This document shows, piece after piece, positions 33,423-41,430 of a stretch of 64,000 nt of DNA. Every line of letters starts with the position of its first letter. Position 1 is the stretch's first letter. The translations under genes and the position numbers were made by a program. The stretch comes from JAFAMS01 sp049520515 (GTDB lineage: Bacteria > Vulcanimicrobiota > Vulcanimicrobiia > Vulcanimicrobiales > Vulcanimicrobiaceae). The DNA lies in the NCBI GenBank assembly GCA_049520515.1, contig JBEKPS010000001.1, positions 124,001 to 188,000 of the forward strand, written 5' to 3'. A model generated the notes under the pieces. The model was not told the origin of the DNA. It did no database searches and was given only the letters and a program-made list of their open reading frames with translations.

Positions 33423-34166
33423 GTGTCGGTCGATCCACTCAATATTGGAGCTTCGGGGCTCACTGCGTACAGCGACGCACTCGACGTCAGCGCGAACAAC
33501 GTCGCCAACGTCGATAGCACCGGCTTTCAGCTTCAGAACGTCAATTTACAAAATCAAGCCGGCGGCGGTGTCACCGTCGCGACGATCACGAGCAGCTCCG
33601 CGCAAGGAAGCCTCGAGCCGAGCGATCAGAGCACGAATCTGGCGATCTCCGGCTCCGGATTCTTCGTGGAACAAGGCGGCGACGGCGAGCCTATCTACAC
33701 GCGCGACGGGAACTTCTCGCTCGATGCAAACGGCACGCTCGTCGATCCCTCAACCGGTCTCGACGTCATGACCGTCACATCGACTGGCGGCGTCGCGCCG
33801 CTGCAGATTCCTCCGGGCGTGCAAAGCATTTCGTTCGGCCTGAACGGCGCCATCTATGGCGTACTCGCAGATGGCCAATTGACGTCGCTCGGAACAGTCG
33901 CGCTCGCGAGATTCAACAATGCCGGTGGCCTGCGTCGCGTCTCCGGCGGATATGAAGCCACGGCTGCAAGCGGCGTCGCGCAAGTCGGTCGCGCCGGCAC
34001 CGCGGGGTTCGGAACGCTTATCTCCGGAATGGTCGAGGGTTCGAACGTCGATCTCGGCGGTGAATTCGTCAAGATGACCGCCGCGAAAACGGCGTTCGAC
34101 GCGAACGCGAAGACCGTCGAGGTTGCCAGCGCGATGGACAGGACCGTCGACGGCCTTATCAGCTAG
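33423..34166 (+). CDS. Flagellar basal-body rod protein, FlgG/FlgF family
   Basis: 247 residues, a structural rod/hook subunit exported through the flagellar type III system. The N-terminal motif G-A-S-G-L-T-A-Y-S-D-A-L-D-V-S-A-N-N-V-A-N is diagnostic for the family, and the C-terminal amphipathic helix (G-S-N-V-D-L-G-G-E-F-V-K-M) is also conserved. GTG 33423 follows AGGAGG by 5 nt; the longer frame to 33261 has no family similarity. No other flagellar gene is adjacent. FlgE and FlgF cannot be excluded. Confidence 0.85.
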   Translation: MSVDPLNIGASGLTAYSDALDVSANNVANVDSTGFQLQNVNLQNQAGGGVTVATITSSSAQGSLEPSDQSTNLAISGSGFFVEQGGDGEPIYTRDGNFSLDANGTLVDPSTGLDVMTVTSTGGVAPLQIPPGVQSISFGLNGAIYGVLADGQLTSLGTVALARFNNAGGLRRVSGGYEATAASGVAQVGRAGTAGFGTLISGMVEGSNVDLGGEFVKMTAAKTAFDANAKTVEVASAMDRTVDGLIS

Positions 34167-35863
34167 CCGGCTAGCCCGCTCAAGAAGCGGCGAATCGGCC
34201 CGAGTGATATCGCGACGAAATCGCCGTCGCTCGGTTGTCCCTCGATAACTCCGACCAGCGATCCCGTTGCTAGATCGAGAATCGGACCGCCGACATTTCC
34301 GTCGCCGACCGGTGCATCGTGCTCGAACATCCCGTGCGGATCGTCGCTGCGGCTAATGACGCCCTCCGCAAGATGCGGCGTCCCGCTGAACTGAGCGTCA
34401 CTTGCATCGAACACGACGACGCCGATATCGAGCCCCGGGAGTACGGTGCGCGCCAGACTGATCTTCGGCTCGTTAAGTCCATCGACACGCAGAAGCGCGA
34501 GATCCGAATTTGGGTCCGTCCGCACGACTGTCGCACGCGTACCCTTGGTCGCGTCCGCGAAATAGACGGTCGCTGACGTTTTCTTCTTCAGCACTTGTGC
34601 CGCGGTAAGAATGTACACCGTAGTGCCGGCTTTCGCCACAACAACGCCGCTCCCGATGCTATCCTCAACTACCACGCGCGCGATCGACGGCAACGAGCGG
34701 CGAATGAACATCATCGCCGGCGTCGGAACGTTTGAGATCGACATCGTCGCCGTTTGCTCGTCCGATGCAAACGCGAGCGTGACATGCGCTTTGGCCGCGA
34801 GCGCGACGATTGGCGCAGCGGACGCGCCGAACCACATGTTCGTCGTGGTGCGGCCACTGCTGTTCGCGATGCCGAGAACGAGATGCGTCGCTTTGTCGAC
34901 GATGAGCGAACCGTCTGAGCTCACGCCGCGATTGACGGTGAAATCAAACCCGGGCGGCGATGGATGTAGGGCGCGTATGACGCCCTCGTCGCTCGAGAAG
35001 TCACGTGCCCAGTCCGAATCGAGCGAGGGCGCGACATCGCCAGGTGCGCCGCCAAAATAGTAGACGCGGACATCTTCGAGCTCGCGCGTTTGATGCGAGA
35101 ACGTCGCCGGCGTCACGCGCAGCTTATCGACCGAGAGCAGGGTAAGATTCGTTTGATCGTCGCGCGCAAGCACGGTCGGCGTTTCCAAACGCCAGATCTG
35201 TCGCGGACTCACCACATAGGGGTTGCCGACGCGGATCGCGCCCAGCACCGCAGCCGGGATCACGCTGACGACGTACGAGTGCGTCGCGTCGCCGCCAACC
35301 ACGACGCCGGCCGCGACTTGTGTGCGCGTCATGAGTCCGCCCTCGAGCCTTCCGGTAATGATCGGGACGGGCGTCACGTTACCGTCGAGAACAAACGACG
35401 GCGGCGGCGCTTTGACGCTTTGTTCGATCGAGACTGCAAGGCCCGCACGCGCCGCTGCGAGCGACACCGTCATGTAATCCTGCTGGCGCACCCATGTCGG
35501 CAAAAACGGCGCAGGCGCAGAAACCATCGTGAAATTGCTCGGCAAAGCCGCACTAATTGCTTTGACAGCGGCGTCCGGCGAATTGGGATCGTAGCCGTTT
35601 AAGATACACGTCAAGCGCCCGCTCCGGCCGACCGTGACCTCACAGTTGGTGGCGAGCGCCGCATCGACGCTTATCGTCGACGCGTACGTGTTGGGCCGAT
35701 CCTGCAGCGCAGCGCCTCGCACGCTGTTGAAATCGGTTGCAGCCAGTGCAAACGCCGATTGAAAGAACTGCGCAAGATTCGATGCAGAGTCGGCGCCGGC
35801 GTGAGCCGGCGCTATGAGGAAGAGGGCGAGCGCGAGAAGCGCGGCAGCCGTTTGTCGCGCCGT
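34163..35863 (-). CDS. Secreted inactive trypsin-fold protein starting at ACG
   Basis: 566 residues. A clear signal peptide (A-A-L-L-A-L-A-L-F-L-I-A-P-A-H-A) begins only if translation starts at ACG 35861-35863; this is 5 nt after AAGGGG and overlaps the pgi stop (TAACG where TAATG is usual). The C-terminal ~200 residues have a chymotrypsin fold (G-S-G-V-V-V, then D-P-N-S-D-L-A-L-L-R-V) but the histidine site reads T-A-A-Q-V and the serine site G-N-V-G-G-P, so His and Ser are lost. An N-terminal half with S-Y-V-V-S-V and D-Q-T-N-L-T-L-L-S-V may be a second, more decayed copy. A binding role is likely. Confidence 0.8.
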   Translation of the reverse strand, partial: TARQTAAALLALALFLIAPAHAGADSASNLAQFFQSAFALAATDFNSVRGAALQDRPNTYASTISVDAALATNCEVTVGRSGRLTCILNGYDPNSPDAAVKAISAALPSNFTMVSAPAPFLPTWVRQQDYMTVSLAAARAGLAVSIEQSVKAPPPSFVLDGNVTPVPIITGRLEGGLMTRTQVAAGVVVGGDATHSYVVSVIPAAVLGAIRVGNPYVVSPRQIWRLETPTVLARDDQTNLTLLSVDKLRVTPATFSHQTRELEDVRVYYFGGAPGDVAPSLDSDWARDFSSDEGVIRALHPSPPGFDFTVNRGVSSDGSLIVDKATHLVLGIANSSGRTTTNMWFGASAAPIVALAAKAHVTLAFASDEQTATMSISNVPTPAMMFIRRSLPSIARVVVEDSIGSGVVVAKAGTTVYILTAAQVLKKKTSATVYFADATKGTRATVVRTDPNSDLALLRVDGLNEPKISLARTVLPGLDIGVVVFDASDAQFSGTPHLAEGVISRSDDPHGMFEHDAPVGDGNVGGPILDLATGSLVGVIEGQPSDGDFVAISLGPIRRFLSGLAG

Positions 35864-37485
35864 TATGTCCCCTTTTTCAATTTACGGTAGCGAGTGATGA
35901 GCTGATTCGTGGAGCTGTCGTGCTTGAGCGGGACGTCCTTCGACGTATCCAGCTCCGGAATGATCCGTTGCGCGAGAACCTTGCCGAGCTCGACGCCCCA
36001 CTGGTCGAAGGAATCGATGTTCCAGATGATTCCTTGCGTGAACACGCTGTGCTCGTAGAGCGCGATAAGTTTTCCGAGCGCGGCCGGCGTGAGCTTCTCC
36101 AGCACGATCGTATTCGAGGGGCGGTTGCCTTCGAAGGTACGGTGCGGCACGAGCCAATCCGGCGAACCCTCGGCTTTCACTTCCTCGGGCGTCTTTCCGA
36201 ACGCAAGCGCTTCGCCTTGCGCAAAAACGTTGGCCATCAGAATGTCATGCTGCATTCCGAGCGGATTGAGCGTTTCGATAAACGCAATGAAATCGCACGG
36301 AATCAGGCGCGTGCCTTGATGGATCAATTGATAAAATGAGTGCTGTCCGTTCGTTCCCGGCTCGCCCCAATAGATCGGACCCGTGTCGTGCGCAACCGGC
36401 TTGCCGTCAACGGTGACGTGTTTGCCGTTGCTTTCCATCGTGAGCTGTTGCAGATATGCCGGGAAGCGTTTGAGATATTGTTCGTACGGAAGCACGGCGA
36501 CGGTTTGCGCGCCGAAGAAATCGTTGTACCAGAGCGAGAGCACGCCCATCAGCACCGGGAGATTTTTCTCGAACGGCGTCGTGCGGAAATGCTCGTCCAT
36601 CTCGTGGAAGCCCGCGAGCATCTCGCGGAAGTTGTCGGGACCAACAGCTATCATCGTCGAGAGACCGATTGCGGAATCCATCGAGTAACGTCCGCCGACC
36701 CAATCCCAGAACTCGAACATGTTGGCGGTATCGATCCCGAATTTTGCGACCTCTGTCGCGTTGGTGGAGACGGCCACGAAGTGTTTTGCGACCGCCGTCT
36801 CGTCGCCGCCGAGCCCTTCGAGCGCCCACGTGCGCGCGGCTCTTGCATTCGTCATCGTCTCGAGCGTTGTAAACGTCTTCGAAGAGATCACGAAAAGCGT
36901 CTCTTCCGCTTTGAGATCGCGAACGGCTTCCCAGAAGTCCGTGCCGTCGACGTTCGAGACGAACCGGAACGTCATGTTGCGGTCGCTGTAATGTTTCAAC
37001 GCTTCATACGCCATCACCGGGCCGAGATCCGAGCCGCCGATGCCGATGTTGATAACGTTGACGATCCGCTTGCCGGTGTGGCCCTTCCACTCGCCGCTCC
37101 GAATGCGCTTCGAGAACGCACTCATCTTGTCGAGCACGTTGTGGACTTCGGGGACGACGTTCACGCCGTCGACCATGATCGACTCGCTCTTCGGCGCGCG
37201 CAGCGCCACGTGCAGGACCGCGCGCTTCTCGGAGATGTTGATCTTCTCGCCGCCGAACATCGCGTCGATCTTCTCGCGCAGGCCTGAAGCCGTCGCAAGC
37301 CCGACGAGCAAGCTCATCGTCTCAGTGGTGACACGATTCTTGGAATAATCGATGAAGACGCCGGCGCCTTGGACGCTGAATTTCTCAGCACGTTTGGGAT
37401 CTTGCGCAAACAAATCGCGCATATGCTGTCCGCGAATCTTCTCGCAGTGCGCCGATAAAGCGCTCCAGGCGGACTCATTACCCAC
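35863..37485 (-). CDS. pgi: Glucose-6-phosphate isomerase
   Basis: Interconverts glucose-6-phosphate and fructose-6-phosphate. 540 residues: V-N-I-G-I-G-G-S-D-L-G-P-V-M near 145, V-I-S-S-K-T-F-T-T-L-E-T near 208 and G-Q-H-S-F-Y-Q-L-I-H-Q-G near 385 (catalytic histidine). The active-site segment reads G-G-R-Y-S-M-D-S-A-I, slightly unlike the usual G-G-R-Y-S-L-W-S. Start ATG 37485, 15 bp after the MBL-protein stop. Confidence 0.95.
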   Translation of the reverse strand: MGNESAWSALSAHCEKIRGQHMRDLFAQDPKRAEKFSVQGAGVFIDYSKNRVTTETMSLLVGLATASGLREKIDAMFGGEKINISEKRAVLHVALRAPKSESIMVDGVNVVPEVHNVLDKMSAFSKRIRSGEWKGHTGKRIVNVINIGIGGSDLGPVMAYEALKHYSDRNMTFRFVSNVDGTDFWEAVRDLKAEETLFVISSKTFTTLETMTNARAARTWALEGLGGDETAVAKHFVAVSTNATEVAKFGIDTANMFEFWDWVGGRYSMDSAIGLSTMIAVGPDNFREMLAGFHEMDEHFRTTPFEKNLPVLMGVLSLWYNDFFGAQTVAVLPYEQYLKRFPAYLQQLTMESNGKHVTVDGKPVAHDTGPIYWGEPGTNGQHSFYQLIHQGTRLIPCDFIAFIETLNPLGMQHDILMANVFAQGEALAFGKTPEEVKAEGSPDWLVPHRTFEGNRPSNTIVLEKLTPAALGKLIALYEHSVFTQGIIWNIDSFDQWGVELGKVLAQRIIPELDTSKDVPLKHDSSTNQLITRYRKLKKGT

Positions 37486-37500
37486 GTGTCGTTCTCCTTC

Positions 37501-38340
37501 TTATATTTCCATCAAATCGCTGCCGACGATTATCTCCCCTGCGAAACCCTGGGCCGCTCCCGCGCGCCACACCTCGTCGTCGATTCCTTCGGATGGAACA
37601 AAGTGATTCAGCACCAGCGTGCGCACTCCGGCTCGGGTCGCAACGATGCCGACGTCCTCGAGCCGCGTGTGGCTTGCGGTCAAATGTTCACGAAGTCTGG
37701 TCGCATTCTTAAGACGCCCCACTATCTCGGCCGTACCGCCTTCATGCAGTACCTCGTGGACGAGGACGTCGGCGCCACTCGCCAGATCGATCAGTGCTTT
37801 GCACGGTGCGGTATCGCCCGAGAACACCACCGAGCGACCCGCGGTATCAAATCGAAACGCGAACGACGGAACCATCGGCGGATGCTCGACGAGCGTGGCG
37901 GTCACGATCACGCGCGCATCTCGGTACACCAAACCCGGTTGTGCGATCTCGTGAATGCGTACGAGCGCATCGATATCGGGACGGCCTTCATCCTCCAGAC
38001 GGACGCGGATGTCGGCGTCTGCATAGCGCCGAAACGCTCCCATCATGGCACGAAGCGGCGGCGGGCCAAGCACGTCCACGCCGCGATCCAATCCTGCGCT
38101 CCATGCAAGCTGGATCAGCGTCCCGGCGTCGACGTTGTGATCCGAATGATGGTGGGTGATGAACATGGCACGCAATCCGCGAATGTCGAGACCGGCAAGC
38201 GCGATCTGTCGCGCAATACCGTTTCCGCAATCGACGACGTACAGCGAATCGTCGACAACGACGACGTTTGCCGGCGCTGAGCGCGAACGTTTCGGAGACG
38301 GTCCGCCCGCCGTCCCCAAGAGGATGATGCGTGTCGCCAC
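37501..38340 (-). CDS. MBL-fold metal-dependent hydrolase
   Basis: 279 residues. The zinc motif T-H-H-H-S-D-H-N near residue 70, a second histidine region V-L-H-E-V-L-H-E-G-G-T-A, and V-F-S-G-D-T-A-P near 175 place it with RNase Z/arylsulfatase-like hydrolases. The GTG at 38340 overlaps the permease stop by one base (TAGTG). The substrate is not apparent; nearest relatives include tRNase Z-like proteins. Confidence 0.88.
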   Translation of the reverse strand: MATRIILLGTAGGPSPKRSRSAPANVVVVDDSLYVVDCGNGIARQIALAGLDIRGLRAMFITHHHSDHNVDAGTLIQLAWSAGLDRGVDVLGPPPLRAMMGAFRRYADADIRVRLEDEGRPDIDALVRIHEIAQPGLVYRDARVIVTATLVEHPPMVPSFAFRFDTAGRSVVFSGDTAPCKALIDLASGADVLVHEVLHEGGTAEIVGRLKNATRLREHLTASHTRLEDVGIVATRAGVRTLVLNHFVPSEGIDDEVWRAGAAQGFAGEIIVGSDLMEI

Positions 38341-39116
38341 TACGCCGGCGCCAAGCGAGCTTCGACGACGTGCTGTGCGACGCCCGAAAGCGACGTGATC
38401 ACCAAGAACCAAAATGTTGCGACGATCAGCAGCTCGATCGTATGGAGATTTGCCGATGCGATATTCTCGGCAGCGGTCAGCAAGTCGCCGCCCGCAATCA
38501 CCGACACGAGCGACGTCGCCTTCAAGAGATTCGTAAATTGGTTGACCGTCGGTGGAACGATCACCGCGAAGGCTTGCGGGAGCACAACTTTGCGCATCGT
38601 GAGACTACTCGACATGCCCAGCGCGCGAGCAGCATCAACCTGACCGGTTGGGACGGCGAGAATTCCTGCGCGGATGATCTCGGACATGTAGGCGCCTTCG
38701 TTGAGAGCGAGCGCGAGGATCGAAGCAACGAACGGCGTGACCAACGTGTTCGTCGGCACCGAAACAAGTCCGATGCCCACATGTTTGAAGAGCAGTGCGA
38801 GATTCCCCCAAAACAGAATCTGGACTAACAGGGGCGTACCGCGAAACGCCCATGTATAAGCACCGCTGGCCCAACGGAGAACGGGATTTTGCGAGAGACG
38901 CATCAGCGCAAGCCCGAGCCCCAGACCAAGCCCGATGATGCCGGAGATGACGGCCAACTCGATCGTGGTACGCAGACCGGCCAAGATCGCGGGCGCAAAC
39001 TGATACTGCACGATCGCTGCGTGATCGATATTCGGATTTTGGGCGATCGAAAGCCCGAGCGCGATAACGACGGCCAAGACGACCACGCTCGCAATCCAGG
39101 TCCACAGATAGCGCAT
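38340..39116 (-). CDS. Polar amino-acid ABC transporter permease
   Basis: 258 residues with about five membrane helices and the HisM/QW-type signature: G-T-P-L-L-V-Q-I-L-F near 115 and E-G-A-Y-M-S-E-I-I-R-A-G-I-L-A-V near 160 (the EAA loop). ATG 39116 has AAGAGG 7 nt upstream. It diverges from the binding-protein gene, with 15 bp between start codons. No ATPase gene is in the window. Confidence 0.9.
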   Translation of the reverse strand: MRYLWTWIASVVVLAVVIALGLSIAQNPNIDHAAIVQYQFAPAILAGLRTTIELAVISGIIGLGLGLGLALMRLSQNPVLRWASGAYTWAFRGTPLLVQILFWGNLALLFKHVGIGLVSVPTNTLVTPFVASILALALNEGAYMSEIIRAGILAVPTGQVDAARALGMSSSLTMRKVVLPQAFAVIVPPTVNQFTNLLKATSLVSVIAGGDLLTAAENIASANLHTIELLIVATFWFLVITSLSGVAQHVVEARLAPA

Positions 39117-39131
39117 ACGAAAGCCTCTTAC

Positions 39132-39935
39132 ATGCGTCTTTTCGCAGCGCTCCTGCTCGCACTCGCCCTGACGGCGCCTGCACGTGCCGCTGATAGCGTC
39201 GCTGCCGGTACGATCACGAACAGTCCGCCGCTCGTGAGCTACGCCTCGGACGGGACGACGCTGCAAGGCGTTATCGTCGACCTCGCGGCTGCGATGAGCA
39301 AGCATCTCGCGCATCCGATCGCGTTTACGCCGATGACATTCGACGGCTTGATCCCGGCGCTGCAAGCTGGGCGCATCGATACCGCGTTCACGCTGATGAA
39401 CGACACGCTCGAACGCGAGAAAGTGCTCGACTTCGTCGACTTCTTCCGCCTTAGCACGATGCTGCTGATCCAGAAAGGTAACCCACAAAAGATCAGCGGC
39501 CTCGAGAGTCTTTGCGGAAAGACGGTTTCGACGGTGCGTGGCTCGACGCAGATTCTGCTCATCGACGAACAAAACGCGCGCTGCGCGGCCGACCACAAAC
39601 CGGCCGTCGAGAACCTTGAATACACGCAGCCCGCCGATGCACGTCTGCAGGTGCAGAACGGACGCGTCGCTGTCTTTCTCGGGAACGCACCCGTCATGAT
39701 CTATCTCGCGAAAACGGCGGGCGGGGGCACGATCTTCGATGTGGTGATGGGCAAAGAGTACCAGCCGGTTCCGCTCGGCATCGGCGTCATGAAATCGAAT
39801 GTCGCCCTGCGCGACGAGCTGCAAAAAGCGCTGCGCGCCATCATAGCGGACGGCACGTATAAGAAAATACTCGAAAGCTATGGCGTTGCAAACGGCGCGG
39901 TGAGCGAACCGGCGATCAACGGGGCGAAGAGCTAG
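39132..39935 (+). CDS. Amino-acid ABC transporter periplasmic binding protein
   Basis: 267 residues with a signal peptide (L-F-A-A-L-L-L-A-L-A-L-T-A-P-A-R-A-A-D). The mature protein has the SBP family 3 pattern: G-V-I-V-D-L-A-A-A-M, F-T-P-M-T-F-D-G-L-I-P-A-L, D-T-A-F-T-L-M-N-D-T and G-K-T-V-S-T-V-R-G-S-T-Q. It presents a polar amino acid to the adjacent divergent permease. Confidence 0.9.
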   Translation: MRLFAALLLALALTAPARAADSVAAGTITNSPPLVSYASDGTTLQGVIVDLAAAMSKHLAHPIAFTPMTFDGLIPALQAGRIDTAFTLMNDTLEREKVLDFVDFFRLSTMLLIQKGNPQKISGLESLCGKTVSTVRGSTQILLIDEQNARCAADHKPAVENLEYTQPADARLQVQNGRVAVFLGNAPVMIYLAKTAGGGTIFDVVMGKEYQPVPLGIGVMKSNVALRDELQKALRAIIADGTYKKILESYGVANGAVSEPAINGAKS

Positions 39936-39944
39936 GCGAACGGC

Positions 39945-40844
39945 ATGATGGGAGCTGCGATCAACACCGACGCGTTTTACGATCAGCTCGAGGAGCTCGG
40001 AAAACGCCTATATATCGAAGCGCAGATCGATATTCCACCCGACGTGCGCACCGCCATCAACGCAGCCATGGAACGTGAGAGCAGTCAGGTCGCTCGTGGC
40101 ATCGTGAAAACGATGCTACGCGCCATGGAGATCTCCGATAAGAAGCACACGCTGGTCTGCCAGGATACGGGATTCCCGATCTTTTTCGTTACCATCGGCC
40201 GCGGGTTCTTGATCGACGGCGCGCGGTTGATCGATGCCTTGACGCGCGGCGTCGAGCGCGCAACAGTCGATCATCCGCTGCGCAGCAGCATCGTCTCACC
40301 GATCACCCGCGAGAACCGGCAAACGAGCACCGGCGACGGCATCCCGGTCGTGCACATCGAGTTTTCGAGTCAGATCGACTACATCGATCTCTTGATGATC
40401 CCGAAGGGATCGGGCTCCGAGAACATGTCCTTTTTGAAAATGCTGTCGCCATCCGACGGCATCGCCGGCGTCAAGAAATTCGTAATGGAAATGGCGGTTG
40501 GCGCAGGCGGCAAACCTTGTCCGCCCACGATCATCGGCATCGGAATCGGCGGGACGTCCGATCTGTGCACGCTGCTTGCAAAGAAAGCCTCGATCCGTCC
40601 GGTCGGCGAACGCAATCCCGACCCGCAAATCGCAGCGCTCGAGCTCGAGCTACTCGAAGCGATCAACGCTACCGGAATCGGTCCGATGGGGCTCGGCGGC
40701 GACACGACCGCACTCGATGTCCACGTCGAAGCGGCGTGGACGCACATTACCTGCAACCCCGTCGCGATCAATTTCCAGTGCTGGCGCGGAGAACGGCGCC
40801 GCGCCAAAATCTACGCCGACGGCGAGTACGAATTTGGCTACTGA
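39945..40844 (+). CDS. Class I fumarate hydratase, alpha subunit
   Basis: The [4Fe-4S] half of a two-subunit class I fumarase or tartrate dehydratase. 299 residues: V-C-Q-D-T-G-F-P-I-F near 70, T-R-E-N-R-Q-T-S-T-G-D-G near 115, and G-I-G-I-G-G-T-S-D near 195, with cysteines at 69, 188 and 269 as likely ligands. Position next to succinate dehydrogenase genes favours fumarase in the TCA cycle. Confidence 0.92.
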   Translation: MMGAAINTDAFYDQLEELGKRLYIEAQIDIPPDVRTAINAAMERESSQVARGIVKTMLRAMEISDKKHTLVCQDTGFPIFFVTIGRGFLIDGARLIDALTRGVERATVDHPLRSSIVSPITRENRQTSTGDGIPVVHIEFSSQIDYIDLLMIPKGSGSENMSFLKMLSPSDGIAGVKKFVMEMAVGAGGKPCPPTIIGIGIGGTSDLCTLLAKKASIRPVGERNPDPQIAALELELLEAINATGIGPMGLGGDTTALDVHVEAAWTHITCNPVAINFQCWRGERRRAKIYADGEYEFGY

Positions 40845-41430
40845 GCATCACTTAACGCCGCCGATTTCCGAAAGCGACGTGCGCGCGATGCACATCGGCG
40901 ATGTGGTCTATTTCACGGGGATCATTTGGGGCATCCGCGACGCAACCTACATTCGTATCTTCGATCAGAAGCAGCCGGCGCCGGTCGATTTGCGAGACAG
41001 CGTCCTCCTACACGTTGCGCCGAACGTTCGCAAACGTGCCGACGGAAGCTACGAACCAATGACCGTCGGCACAACGACCAGCATGCGCATGGACCGCTTT
41101 ACGGAACCTTCGTTGCAGCAGTGCGGCGTGCGAGCCATCATCGGTAAGGGCGGTCTCTCCGATATGTCGAGCGCCGCGCTCACATCGCTCGGCGGCGTCT
41201 ATCTCGCGATCACCGGCGGTGCCGCGTCGGTCGAGACAGAGCAAGTCGAAGCAATCGAGAACGTTTATTTCGAAGATTTGATGCCCGAATGTTTGTGGAA
41301 ATTTCGCGTCCGCGATTTTGGGCCGCTGACGGTCGCGATGGACGCGCACGGCGAGAGCATTTACCGTAACGTCGCGAACACCGCGCAAGAGCGCCTCGCT
41401 GGGATCTACGCTAAACTCGGCATTACATGA
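40834..41430 (+). CDS. Class I fumarate hydratase, beta subunit
   Basis: 198 residues from TTG 40834, overlapping the alpha gene by 11 bp; the longer frame to 40498 runs inside alpha. Motifs: V-Y-F-T-G-I-I-W-G-I-R-D-A-T, G-P-L-T-V-A-M-D-A-H-G and I-I-G-K-G-G-L-S, as in the C-terminal part of one-chain class I fumarases. Ends in an ATGA overlap with sdhA. Confidence 0.92.
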   Translation: MATEHHLTPPISESDVRAMHIGDVVYFTGIIWGIRDATYIRIFDQKQPAPVDLRDSVLLHVAPNVRKRADGSYEPMTVGTTTSMRMDRFTEPSLQQCGVRAIIGKGGLSDMSSAALTSLGGVYLAITGGAASVETEQVEAIENVYFEDLMPECLWKFRVRDFGPLTVAMDAHGESIYRNVANTAQERLAGIYAKLGIT

